Shown here: one piece after another, positions 44,273 to 52,061 of the stretch | Position numbering within the stretch: position 1 is the stretch's first letter | How the letters are laid out: each line of letters starts with the position of its first letter | Assembly: GCA_034435675.1 (NCBI GenBank) | Contig: DAOTWP010000155.1 | Span: 1 to 64,000 of the forward strand | Source of the DNA: DAOTWP01 sp034435675 | GTDB taxonomy: Bacteria > Chloroflexota > Anaerolineae > Aggregatilineales > Phototrophicaceae | Direction of reading: 5' to 3' | Length of the DNA: 64,000 bases | Translations under genes and position numbers: made by a program | Notes under the pieces: model-generated | What the model was told of the DNA's origin: nothing | Database searches by the model: none | What the model saw: only the letters and a program-made list of their open reading frames with translations

Positions 44273-44533
44273 TTGGCGCAGATGCTGGTACAGATGCAGT
44301 TTGAGCTGGAGCAGCAGCTCCCTGACCCGGATAGAGAGTCAACATTGAGCGCAAACTGCCAGAAACTGCACGAAATGCAACAGTTATTGAGCATTATTGC
44401 GCTGAAAGGTAACTGGCAGGGCTATTATCGTGTCAGGATTGGCAGTTATCGCGCACTGTATACCCTTGAGCATGAACAGCAATTCATCGTTGTGCGCGAG
44501 ATTGATCATCGCAGCGTGATCTATGACGAATAG
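44273..44533 (+). pseudogene. RelE/ParE-like toxin C-terminus fused to an antitoxin tail
   Basis: An 86-aa frame beginning at TTG 44273. Residues 1-27 (FELEQQLPDPDRESTLS) resemble an antitoxin C-terminus. Residues 43-86 (IALKGNWQGYYRVRIGSYR, then ALYTLEHEQQFIVVREIDHR and SVIYDE) are the conserved C-terminal half of a RelE/ParE-type toxin: the basic YRVRIGxYR strand and the final HR. The toxin N-terminal half is missing, so a deletion seems to have joined the antitoxin end to the toxin end. Probably non-functional, though the C-terminal active-site residues remain. Confidence 0.55.
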
Positions 44534-44608
44534 CCCGCTTGACGCCCTGCCCCCCAAACGTTACCCTTAGCGCATCTCGCTTGACGCACAATACATCAGG
44601 GTAAATCC

Positions 44609-45640
44609 ATGTCACTGAAAGTTACGCTGTTTGGCGGCACAGGACAGGGCAAGACGACCTACACGCTGGCACTGCTGTACCAGATGGCAACCGGCATTGA
44701 CAGCTTCCGCATCGAGGCACAGGATGCCGACACCTCCACCAAATACCTGAATCCCTGGCGCGATTTTGTCATCGCCCGCAAGTGGCCCGCTCCCACAATG
44801 GGTCGCCGTGAAGATACTTTCCAACTGCTGTTCCAGAATGAGCCGATCACCGAATTTCGCTGGGTGGATTATCAGGGCGGCGCGATTAACATCCCGACCG
44901 ACGAAAGCGATGAGGCGGCGCAGCTGCACGCGGACATTCAGGAGAGCAATGCCGTTATCATCGTGGCGGACGCGCACACCATCGCCACACGCTCGCTGAT
45001 TGAGGCGGAAATGTTGACTTCCTCCACATATGTCTTCAACCTGCTCAACGCCTACAAATTCAAGGAAGCGCTCAAGGGCGAGGGCATCAACACCGGTATC
45101 ACGATTGTGCTGGTGCTGACCAAAGCCGATGTGCTGCCGGACGAGATGAAGGCGAACAACTTTCAGGGCTTGTTCGAGAAAACGCGGCAGGTCTTCAGGG
45201 GGGTGGTCGAATTTGTCGAGGAACAGCGCGCCCGCACCAGCAGCCTGCGCCCCTGGCTGTACCCGGCGGCGATGATCCCGGTGAGCATCGTCGGCGAAGG
45301 CAATGCCTCGGTTGCCGACCCCGGCAGCGGCTACCAGCTTGCCACGATGAGCCTGGATGCCCCGCCGCAGCCAACCAACATTCACTACCCGTTCCTCTAC
45401 GCCATCGGCAACGAGCTTGACCGCAACGCCCTGACGCTGGAAGAAGAAGAAGCGGCGCTGGAAGCACGCCTGAACCGCATGAACCGCAACGTGCTCAACA
45501 AGATTCTGCGCGGCAGAACTATCCGCCAGCTGTTTGATGAGCGCAAGCAGGTTGCCGAGAAATTGCAGGAACTGGAACCCAAAATTCGCGCGGTGACCAC
45601 CGTAGCCAACAAGAGAATGCGCTCACTCATTCCATCCTGA
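44609..45640 (+). CDS. P-loop GTPase-like protein of a two-gene system
   Basis: A 343-aa soluble protein. The P-loop is FGGTGQGKTTYTLALLYQM (residues 8-26). WVDYQGGAIN (about 86-95) fits a switch II/Walker B (DxxG), and VLVLTKADVLPDEM (about 168-181) fits the G4 base-recognition motif (TKAD), so a TRAFAC-type GTPase is most likely. The C-terminal 70 residues form a charged helix. Similar small GTPases without translation domains occur in predicted NTP-dependent conflict systems. Here the gene is followed at 51 bases by an unknown protein with a repeat tail, suggesting a switch-plus-effector pair. Function is inference. Confidence 0.75.
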   Translation: MSLKVTLFGGTGQGKTTYTLALLYQMATGIDSFRIEAQDADTSTKYLNPWRDFVIARKWPAPTMGRREDTFQLLFQNEPITEFRWVDYQGGAINIPTDESDEAAQLHADIQESNAVIIVADAHTIATRSLIEAEMLTSSTYVFNLLNAYKFKEALKGEGINTGITIVLVLTKADVLPDEMKANNFQGLFEKTRQVFRGVVEFVEEQRARTSSLRPWLYPAAMIPVSIVGEGNASVADPGSGYQLATMSLDAPPQPTNIHYPFLYAIGNELDRNALTLEEEEAALEARLNRMNRNVLNKILRGRTIRQLFDERKQVAEKLQELEPKIRAVTTVANKRMRSLIPS

Positions 45641-45691
45641 GTTCGATGTCCTGAATCCGGTGTTCTGTAGACCGGAAACGATAAGGAGCGC

Positions 45692-46795
45692 ATGGTGAAC
45701 TACGAAACCTTCCTGTTCACGCGCAATCAGCGCCGTGATTTCACAGCGTTTATCCGCCCGAAGGAGCTGACCAACAAGGATGTCAGCGTGATTGCCTCTG
45801 CGCTGAATTACATCCATGACATTTCGATGCTCAGCCCGGAATTCCCGGCGCTGTACTGCTTTCCGCTGGGGCAGTATATCCTGCTGCTGCGGCACTACAA
45901 CAGCCTGCGCCAGCACGCCGGGCGCGATGTTGGCGTCATTGAGGGCATTGCCGTCAGGACGACGCTCAAACGCCACTTCGCCCGCGCCCTGCCGCACCTG
46001 CTGGCGCATCAGCAGGACATCCTCGCCATCGCCGACCGCGCCGGGGATATTGAAACGCTGGAAACCACCCCCTCCACAGAGTTCCCTCTGCCCGATGTTC
46101 AGGCGGAAACGCTGCCCGAACACAGCGAAGAAGACCCGCTGGTAAATGACTTCATCGCCCGGCTGGAACAGGATCGCCTGTTCATCCCGTTCAACGAAGA
46201 TGGCTGGGCGATGCTGCTGGCGGCGCTGTCCGATGCACGCTTTCCGTCATTGTATTTTGCCTTTGGCAGCAACTCCGACGCACTGGCACGGCTGAGCGCG
46301 GCAGGTGTGCAGGTGGATATTGTCAGCTACTTCAACACCAGCATCCCCAGCCTGCGCAGCCGCGCCACCAACGAAATTACCAGCGAACTGCACGACTACA
46401 CCAGCCGCTACACGGCGCGCACACCAACGCGCCCCTCGCGCCCCAGACCGCCAGTGTCCGACGCCGCGCAAGAGGCGCACAGTCCCGAAAACCCGCTACG
46501 CACCGTGCGCCCTGTTCCGGCTCCCCGCCCTGCGCCAAAGGAGGACATCCTGGGACAGTTCGACGCGGGCGAAGGCATGCTGAGCGTGCGCGAGATGGCA
46601 CGCCGCGCACGAACGCAGGAAAGCACCGACCCCACGCCGGAGGAACGCGAAGGGCTGGGGCGCGAAGGGCTGGGGCGCGAAGGGCTGGAGCGCGAAGGGC
46701 TGGAGCGCGAAGGGCTGGAGCGCGAAGGGCTGGAGCGCGAAGGGCTGATTACCTGGCTGGGCGGGCTGCTGGCACGGCTGCTGGGACGGCGCTAG
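45692..46795 (+). CDS. Unknown GTPase-partner protein with REGLE repeat tail
   Basis: A 367-aa protein I do not recognise. Residues 1-225 are a folded alpha/beta region (YETFLFTRNQRRDFTAFIRP near the N-terminus, YFAFGSNSDALARLSAAGV near its end). Residues 225-320 are Pro/Arg/Ala-rich and probably disordered. Residues about 319-353 are seven tandem pentapeptides, REGLG twice, REGLE four times, then REGLI. The chain ends in an amphipathic ITWLGGLLARLLGRR that could touch a membrane. AAGGAG lies just before ATG/GTG. The stop codon falls in the terminal repeat of an adjacent palindromic element, so the present C-terminus may be set by that insertion. Confidence 0.65.
   Translation: MVNYETFLFTRNQRRDFTAFIRPKELTNKDVSVIASALNYIHDISMLSPEFPALYCFPLGQYILLLRHYNSLRQHAGRDVGVIEGIAVRTTLKRHFARALPHLLAHQQDILAIADRAGDIETLETTPSTEFPLPDVQAETLPEHSEEDPLVNDFIARLEQDRLFIPFNEDGWAMLLAALSDARFPSLYFAFGSNSDALARLSAAGVQVDIVSYFNTSIPSLRSRATNEITSELHDYTSRYTARTPTRPSRPRPPVSDAAQEAHSPENPLRTVRPVPAPRPAPKEDILGQFDAGEGMLSVREMARRARTQESTDPTPEEREGLGREGLGREGLEREGLEREGLEREGLEREGLITWLGGLLARLLGRR
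46646..46748 (+). repeat. 15-bp coding tandem repeat (seven units)
   Basis: Units of CGCGAAGGGCTGGAG or CGCGAAGGGCTGGGG follow each other from 46646; the seventh is cut short at about 46748. They encode the REGLE/REGLG pentapeptides. Near identity of the units implies recent expansion and likely length variation between strains. Confidence 0.9.
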
Positions 46796-47010
46796 GAGTC
46801 CGACAAGATGAGCATGACACCCGATGCCTTTGTCTAGCCCTCACCCCAACCCCTCTCCCGACCGTGCCTTCGGCACCAGGAGCGGGGAGCAACCCAATTG
46901 TCGGAGACTTTCCCTCCCCCTCGCCCAGTCGCGAAGCGGCGTTCGGGCGAGGGGGACTGAGGGGGTGAGGGCTGTATCTCAGTAGTCAACTTAACCTTGT
47001 CGGACTACTA
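46793..47010. mobile_element. 218-bp palindromic element (outer terminal repeats)
   Basis: TAGGAGTCCGACAAG (46793-46807) and CTTGTCGGACTACTA (46996-47010) are inverted repeats with 14 of 15 positions matching. They enclose a second inverted-repeat element. No protein is encoded. The left end contains the TAG stop of the repeat-tail gene; the right end abuts the 97-bp element. Confidence 0.65.
46836..46973. repeat. 138-bp inner inverted-repeat element
   Basis: AGCCCTCACCCC (46836-46847) and GGGGTGAGGGCT (46962-46973) are perfect 12-bp inverted repeats. The inside is rich in C-runs on the left and G-runs on the right, so the whole unit can fold on itself. It is a non-coding intergenic repeat. 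Confidence 0.65.
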
Positions 47011-47104
47011 AGTACAACCAAATTGAAAATGTCGGATGTAGGGGCAGGTCTGAGACCTGCCCCTACGGAAAATAATCCCGCGAGATTTCTGTGGTTGTAC
47101 TTAG
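47008..47104. mobile_element. 97-bp miniature inverted-repeat element (intact copy)
   Basis: Perfect 13-bp terminal inverted repeats, CTAAGTACAACCA (47008-47020) and TGGTTGTACTTAG (47092-47104). The centre holds a palindrome with 14-bp arms around one G (47038-47066, including GGGGCAGGTCT and AGACCTGCCCC). There is no coding capacity, so mobilisation would need a transposase supplied elsewhere. A TA dinucleotide near each end would suit a Tc1/mariner or IS630-type target. A diverged copy lies at 29015-29110. Confidence 0.85.
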
Positions 47105-47161
47105 GATACAGTAACTCGACGTTTCCCCAGCGCAAATATTACCGGGTCGCCCACTGTTCGC

Positions 47162-47208
47162 CTACTACTACCACTACCACACCCCTTGGGTGGTAGTGGT
47201 AGTAGTAG
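47162..47208. repeat. Perfect 19-bp hairpin of CTA/CCA triplets
   Basis: CTACTACTACCACTACCAC (47162-47180) and its exact inverse complement (47190-47208) flank a 9-base loop. It has no U-tract and is 166 bases ahead of the second radical SAM gene. It could act as an RNA processing or stability hairpin, or as a DNA cruciform. Confidence 0.8.
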
Positions 47209-47293
47209 CGAGGGGTCGGCTGCGGCAAAATGGAATGAGAATTTCCTCCCCATCCTACTGCGTGTTTGCGCGAATCGGGCTGCATCATTACAA

Positions 47294-47323
47294 TTGCGTT
47301 GGTGGCTGAAATCGAATTATAAC
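47294..47323 (+). promoter_or_regulatory. Possible promoter of the second radical SAM gene
   Basis: TTGCGT (47294-47299), 18 bases, TATAAC (47318-47323), 51 bases before the ATG. The rest of 47209-47374 shows nothing else. Confidence 0.4.
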
Positions 47324-47374
47324 CTGACAATTTCTGTACTGTAATGTTGGCGCTGGAGAACGAGTACTGGCAGC

Positions 47375-48817
47375 ATGGACCTACTGCTTGCGCATAGCTA
47401 TTTCCTGTATGAAGACCCGCATGAACGCAAAATCATGCGCCCCTATCCACCACTGGGCATCCTGTACATTTCGTCCTACCTGAAGTCACGCGGGTTCAGC
47501 ATCGGCGTGTTCGACAGCACCTTCAGCAATCTTGCCGACTTCAGCGCACTCGTCGCGCAGGAACGCCCGCCCGTTGTGGGCATCTATACCAACATGATGA
47601 CCAAGTTCAACGTGCTGAAGATGATCGCCATCTGCAAGCAGCACGGGGCAATCGTGATACTCGGTGGACCCGAACCGCCCTACTATGCGGCGGAATACCT
47701 GCATGTGGGCGCGGACATCATCGTTAAGGGCGAGGGCGAACTGACGCTGGAAGCGCTGCTGCCGCATCTGGCACAGCATGGCGTGTCCGATCTCGAACTG
47801 CTCAATGGCATTGCGTACCTGAACGACAACAGCAGCGTGATTGAAACCCTGCCCCGTGCGCAGATTGCCGACCTGAGCGCCATGCCCTGGCCCGACCGCG
47901 AAGCGATTGATATTCCACACTATATGCAGGTGTGGCAAACCCATCACGGCAGGAGTTCGGTATCGGTCATCTGTGCGCGCGGCTGTCCGTACACCTGCAC
48001 CTGGTGCAGTCACAGTGTGTTCGGCAATACGCACCGCCGCCGCACGCCGGAAGATGCTGCCGATGAACTGCTGTGGATCAAGGAACGCTACAACCCCGAC
48101 CTGATCTGGTATGCCGATGATGTCTTTACGATCAACTACCGCTGGTTCTTCCAGTATGCCGAGGCGCTCAAGGCGCGTGGGGTGCGCATTCCCTTTGAGT
48201 GCATCTCGCGCGCGGACCGGCTGAACGAAGAAGTCGTCAAAACGCTGGCGGACATGGGCTGCTACCGCCTGTGGAATGGATCGGAGAGCGGCTCGCAAAC
48301 GGTGCTGGATGCCATGCAGCGCAAGGTGCAGGTCAAGGACGTGCAGGAGAAAACGCACCTGCTTCAGCGGCACGGCATTGAAACGGGCATGTTTATCATG
48401 CTCGGCTACGAAAACGAAGGTATCCGCGAACTGGCAGAGACCGTTGAGCACCTGAAGATCGCCAGCCCGGACATATTCCTGACCACAGTCGCCTATCCGA
48501 TCAAAGGCACGCCGTATTATGCCGAGGTCGAAAGCCGCATTCTGACAGATCGCGCCTGGCAGGAACGCACGGATCGTGATCTGACCGTCGCCGGGCGCTA
48601 TTCGCCGCGCTTCTACAGTTTTGCCACCCGCTGGATGGTCAATGAGGTCGCGCTGCACAGGGCACGCACCGCCGGGAACACGCCCCTGCACCGCCAGGCT
48701 AAGCTGTGGTTCAACACGCGCATTGGCAGGCTCGGTATGGCACTGACCCAAACACGGCGGGAGCAGCGCGGTTCGCTGCTGCAACCGGCAAACCCGGCAT
48801 CCACTGCCGGAAGCTAG
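47375..48817 (+). CDS. Cobalamin-binding radical SAM protein (paralogue)
   Basis: A 480-aa protein with the same architecture as the one at 41934: B12-binding-like domain (residues about 1-140; RPYPPLGILYISSYLKSRGFS, VILGGPEPPYYAAEYLHVGAD, GEGELTLEALLPHL), then a radical SAM domain with the cluster motif CARGCPYTCTWC. YADDVFTIN and LWNGSESGSQTVLDAMQRK follow. The C-terminus is a variable helical region. Homologues modify lipids, pigments or natural products. A glycosyltransferase and a methyltransferase follow within 30 bases, so the three probably work on one small molecule; its identity is unknown. Confidence 0.9.
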   Translation: MDLLLAHSYFLYEDPHERKIMRPYPPLGILYISSYLKSRGFSIGVFDSTFSNLADFSALVAQERPPVVGIYTNMMTKFNVLKMIAICKQHGAIVILGGPEPPYYAAEYLHVGADIIVKGEGELTLEALLPHLAQHGVSDLELLNGIAYLNDNSSVIETLPRAQIADLSAMPWPDREAIDIPHYMQVWQTHHGRSSVSVICARGCPYTCTWCSHSVFGNTHRRRTPEDAADELLWIKERYNPDLIWYADDVFTINYRWFFQYAEALKARGVRIPFECISRADRLNEEVVKTLADMGCYRLWNGSESGSQTVLDAMQRKVQVKDVQEKTHLLQRHGIETGMFIMLGYENEGIRELAETVEHLKIASPDIFLTTVAYPIKGTPYYAEVESRILTDRAWQERTDRDLTVAGRYSPRFYSFATRWMVNEVALHRARTAGNTPLHRQAKLWFNTRIGRLGMALTQTRREQRGSLLQPANPASTAGS

Positions 48818-48844
48818 CGTCAGGACAGAGCAAAAGGTAAGGAC

Positions 48845-50128
48845 ATGCGTGTCACGATAATCAGCATCGGAACACGCGGCGATGTGCAGCCATTCATCGC
48901 CCTGGGCACAGCACTCCACAACGCCGGTTATCAGGTGCGCGCCGCGACATCGGAAAATCACGGGCGGCTCGTGGCACAACACGGGCTGCAATTTTTCCCG
49001 ATTCACGGGGACATCCAGCAAATTATCGAGAGCGATGCGGGCAAAGCGCTGGCTACCAGCAAAAACCCGGCTGTCTACGTGCGCGCGCTTTATGACATGA
49101 TTGCGCCGGTGGTCTGGCAGATCTTGCAGGATGCCTGGGCAGCGTGCCAGGAGACGGATGTCATCGTCAGCAACTGGACCTTCAATTTGCTCACCCATTC
49201 AATTGCCGAACGGCTGCGCCTGCCGCTGGTGACCATGGCTCCGTATCCGGTCGTGCCCACAAACCAGTTCCCGCTGACCACCTTTGCGCCGCCCTTCAGC
49301 CTCGGCGGGTGGTACAACCGGCTGTCCTACCGCATGTGGGATCGTGTGGACCGCACGCTGTTCGGCAGCCAGCTCAACCGTTTTCGCCGCGAAACGCTGG
49401 GGCTGCCCGCGCAGGATTGGACAGCGTATTACAATGCTACGCGGCGGCTGCCCACACTGATCAGTTTCAGCCGCCATATTGTGGATCGCCCGCCGGACTG
49501 GCTGCCGAATGTACACATCACTGGCTACTATTTCCTCGATGAACCCGGTTGGCAGCCGCCATCAGCCCTGCTGGATTTTCTGGCAGATGGCGAACCGCCG
49601 GTATACATCGGCTTCGGCAGCATGAGCAGCCGTAACCCCGAACAAACCGCAGAGCTTGCCCTGCGCGCCCTGCGCAGGACCGGGCAGCGCGGCTTGCTGC
49701 TCACCGGCTGGCAGGGCATTCAGGCAGGGGATTTGCCGGATACCGTGTTCAAGCTGGACTCCGCGCCGCATCTGTGGCTGTTCCCACGCATGAAAGCCGT
49801 CGTACATCATGGGGGCGCGGGCACTACCGCCGCCGGACTGCGCGCCGGGATACCCGCTGTGATTGTGCCGCACATCACCGACCAGTTCTTCTGGGGGACA
49901 CGGCTGGCAGAACGCGGTCTTGCGCCGTCACCGATTCCACGCCGGGCGCTGACGGCTGACTCGCTCGCCTATGCGATTCGCCTTGCCGCCACCCACGCGC
50001 CCATCCGTGAACGGGCGCGCCAGATGGGCGAATACATCCGCGCCGAGGACGGACTGAAACACGCCGCCGACCTGTTCTCCAAATGGAATCCACTGCATGA
50101 ATCCGCCCAACCCGCCGCAGGCATTTGA
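48845..50128 (+). CDS. UDP-glycosyltransferase (GT1, sterol/macrolide type)
   Basis: A 427-aa GT-B enzyme: N-terminal acceptor domain (TIISIGTRGDVQPFIALGTALHNAGYQVRAA) and C-terminal donor domain with VYIGFGSMSSRNPEQT and the sugar-nucleotide motif VHHGGAGTTAAGLRAGIPAVIVP, then DQFFWGTRLAERGLAP. It is close to sterol 3-beta-glucosyltransferase and MGT-type enzymes that glycosylate hydrophobic acceptors. The methyltransferase gene begins 32 bases before this gene ends. AAGGTAAGGAC precedes the ATG. Confidence 0.92.
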   Translation: MRVTIISIGTRGDVQPFIALGTALHNAGYQVRAATSENHGRLVAQHGLQFFPIHGDIQQIIESDAGKALATSKNPAVYVRALYDMIAPVVWQILQDAWAACQETDVIVSNWTFNLLTHSIAERLRLPLVTMAPYPVVPTNQFPLTTFAPPFSLGGWYNRLSYRMWDRVDRTLFGSQLNRFRRETLGLPAQDWTAYYNATRRLPTLISFSRHIVDRPPDWLPNVHITGYYFLDEPGWQPPSALLDFLADGEPPVYIGFGSMSSRNPEQTAELALRALRRTGQRGLLLTGWQGIQAGDLPDTVFKLDSAPHLWLFPRMKAVVHHGGAGTTAAGLRAGIPAVIVPHITDQFFWGTRLAERGLAPSPIPRRALTADSLAYAIRLAATHAPIRERARQMGEYIRAEDGLKHAADLFSKWNPLHESAQPAAGI

Positions 50129-50888
50129 CCCGCTTGCGCCGGGCTACGACGCCGATTTCACGTACACCGCTGTCGGGCGCTGGCTGCGGGCGCGCGTGCA
50201 GACCCGCCTGCTAGCGCATTTTCAGCCAGGCGACCATGTACTGGAACTGGGCTGTGGCACAGGCGAGGATGCATTGGCGCTGGCGAACATGGGGGTTTAT
50301 GTCACCGCTACTGATGTGAGCCGCGCAATGCTGGCGGAAACCGCGCGCAAGACCGCCCACACCGGGCGCGTGACGCCTGTGCCGCTTGATCTGCGGGCGC
50401 TGACCGCGCTTGCTGGACAGTTTGACGGCGTGGTGTCCAACTTTGGAGCGCTGAACGTGCTGGATGACTGGCGTCCGCTGGCAGCATGGCTGGCGGCGCG
50501 TGTTCGCCCTGACGGGGTGCTGGCTCTGGGCGTGATGGGGCGCTTCTGCCTGTGGGAAAGCCTGTGGCACGGGCTGCACGGCGACCTGGACACGGCGACA
50601 CGGCGCTGGCGCGGCAGCAGCAGCTTCCAGCCGGACGCGAATACCCCGCCTATCCGCATCTATTACCCCACACCCCGGCGGCTAACAAGCGATTTTGCGC
50701 CGCATTTCCGGCGGACCTACATCGGCGGGCTGGGGATCTTCCTGCCGCCCAGTGATGCCTATGGCGTGGTCGAAAAACGCGCGCGGCTGCTGCGGGCGCT
50801 CACCGGGTTAGAGGCGCAAGTCAGCGGTTTTCCGCCTTTCTCATGGATTGCTGATCACTTCTGGATGGAGTTCAACAAGCGTGGCTGA
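50097..50888 (+). CDS. Class I SAM-dependent methyltransferase
   Basis: A 263-aa methyltransferase: PLAPGYDADFTYTAVGRWLR, motif I VLELGCGTGEDALALA (about residues 45-60), YVTATDVSRAMLAETARKT, LAGQFDGVVSNFGALNVLDDW and VRPDGVLALGVMG. Its gene overlaps the upstream glycosyltransferase gene by 32 bases, which fixes translation coupling and suggests that both act on the same molecule. The second half (about residues 155-263) is a substrate-binding extension that I cannot assign. Confidence 0.88.
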   Translation: MNPPNPPQAFDPLAPGYDADFTYTAVGRWLRARVQTRLLAHFQPGDHVLELGCGTGEDALALANMGVYVTATDVSRAMLAETARKTAHTGRVTPVPLDLRALTALAGQFDGVVSNFGALNVLDDWRPLAAWLAARVRPDGVLALGVMGRFCLWESLWHGLHGDLDTATRRWRGSSSFQPDANTPPIRIYYPTPRRLTSDFAPHFRRTYIGGLGIFLPPSDAYGVVEKRARLLRALTGLEAQVSGFPPFSWIADHFWMEFNKRG

Positions 50889-50934
50889 AACCGCGCTGCA
50901 TTCGATGCGGCAGTGCGATTTCGCCCACCACGCC

Positions 50935-51537
50935 TCATACCCGCTTCGTCACCGCGCGGCGCAGTGCCGCGATCTCTGCCTCGCTCAACGCCTGCCACTC
51001 ACCGGGCTGCAACCCCGCCAGCGTGACCGCGCCCACCGCCCAGCGCACCAGCCGCAGTGTGGGGTACCCCACAGCGGCGGTCATCTGGCGCACCTGGTGC
51101 TTGTGCCCTTCGGTCAGCGTCAGCCGCAGCCACGCTGTCGGCACAGTCTGGCGGTGGCGAATTGGCACGGGGCGCTCCGGCAGCGTGGGGGCTTCGGGCA
51201 GCAGGTCTGCCAGCGCCGGGCGCGTATGGTAGAGCTTCTTGCTGTTCTTGTCACGCAGTTCCAACCCTGCCCGCAGGCGCTGCAATGCTGCCTCGTCGGG
51301 GATGCGCTCCACCTGCGCGAGATACGTGCGCGGATGCGCAAACGTCGGGTCGGTCAGCCTGCCCGCCAGCATGCCGTCATCGGTCAGCAGCAGCAGTCCT
51401 TCGCTGTCCGCGTCTAGCCGCCCCACCGGGTAGACGCCCGGCAGCGTGAGGTAATTCGCCAGCGTCGGGCGACCCACTTCATCGGTGAATCTGGTCAGCA
51501 CGCCGTAGGGCTTCCAGAAGCGCAGCACCAGCGTCAT
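50935..51537 (-). CDS. rluE: rRNA large-subunit pseudouridine synthase (RluE/RsuA family)
   Basis: A 200-aa RNA pseudouridine synthase of the RsuA/RluE branch, which isomerises a specific uridine in rRNA. It has FWKPYGVLTRFTDE, the catalytic GRLDADSEGLLLLTDDG (Asp about residue 43), THPRTY-like AHPRTYLAQV and EGHKHQVRQMTAAVG. The N-terminal S4 domain is absent, as in RluE, which modifies 23S rRNA U2457 in E. coli. The start overlaps the purE stop by four bases. Confidence 0.88.
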   Translation of the reverse strand: MTLVLRFWKPYGVLTRFTDEVGRPTLANYLTLPGVYPVGRLDADSEGLLLLTDDGMLAGRLTDPTFAHPRTYLAQVERIPDEAALQRLRAGLELRDKNSKKLYHTRPALADLLPEAPTLPERPVPIRHRQTVPTAWLRLTLTEGHKHQVRQMTAAVGYPTLRLVRWAVGAVTLAGLQPGEWQALSEAEIAALRRAVTKRV

Positions 51538-52040
51538 GGTGTGGTGTCCAGCCCGGTGTTCTTCGCCCGCGACTCGTCTGCCATGCGCGCCTTATATGCC
51601 AAAAGACGCTGCTGAAGCGCCGCGTCAAACGCCGCCAGAATCTGCACCGCCAGCAGCCCCGCGTTTTTCGCGCCGCCAATCGCCACCGTCGCCACCGGCA
51701 CCCCGGCAGGCATCTGCACAATCGACAGCAGCGAGTCCAGCCCGTTAAGTGCTTTGCTCTGCACCGGAACGCCGATCACCGGCAAGGGCGTGTAGGCAGC
51801 GACCATGCCCGGCAGATGCGCCGCGCCCCCCGCCCCGGCAATAATCACGCGCAGCCCGCGCTCGTGCGCCGTGCGGGCATACTGCGCCATGTCCTCCGGC
51901 GTGCGGTGCGCACTGACCACGCGCAGTTCACAGGGTACGCCAAACTCGCGGCAGATGTCCGCCGCCGCCTCCATAGTGGGCAAATCGCTGTCACTGCCCA
52001 TGATGATACCGACCAGAATCCTGCCGGTTTTCGGATTCAT
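51534..52040 (-). CDS. purE: 5-(carboxyamino)imidazole ribonucleotide mutase
   Basis: A 168-aa class I PurE, which converts N5-CAIR to CAIR in de novo purine synthesis. Signature residues: VGIIMGSDSDLPTM, VVSAHRTPEDM (catalytic His), IAGAGGAAHLPGMVAA, and PVIGVPVQSKALNGLDSLLSIVQMPAGVPVAT. It lies directly downstream of purK (21-base gap) and is followed by rluE with a four-base overlap, forming a purK-purE-rluE operon. Confidence 0.96.
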   Translation of the reverse strand: MNPKTGRILVGIIMGSDSDLPTMEAAADICREFGVPCELRVVSAHRTPEDMAQYARTAHERGLRVIIAGAGGAAHLPGMVAAYTPLPVIGVPVQSKALNGLDSLLSIVQMPAGVPVATVAIGGAKNAGLLAVQILAAFDAALQQRLLAYKARMADESRAKNTGLDTTP

Positions 52041-52061
52041 CGCCTCAATTTCCCCTCAAAC

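Noticed and set aside
46646..46748. CRISPR-like array
   Set aside because: The 15-bp units are contiguous without spacers and are in frame within a coding sequence.
47139..47330. Minus-strand reading frame of 63 codons
   Set aside because: It runs through the perfect 19-bp hairpin and gives repeated Tyr and Val runs from the triplet repeat; not a plausible protein.
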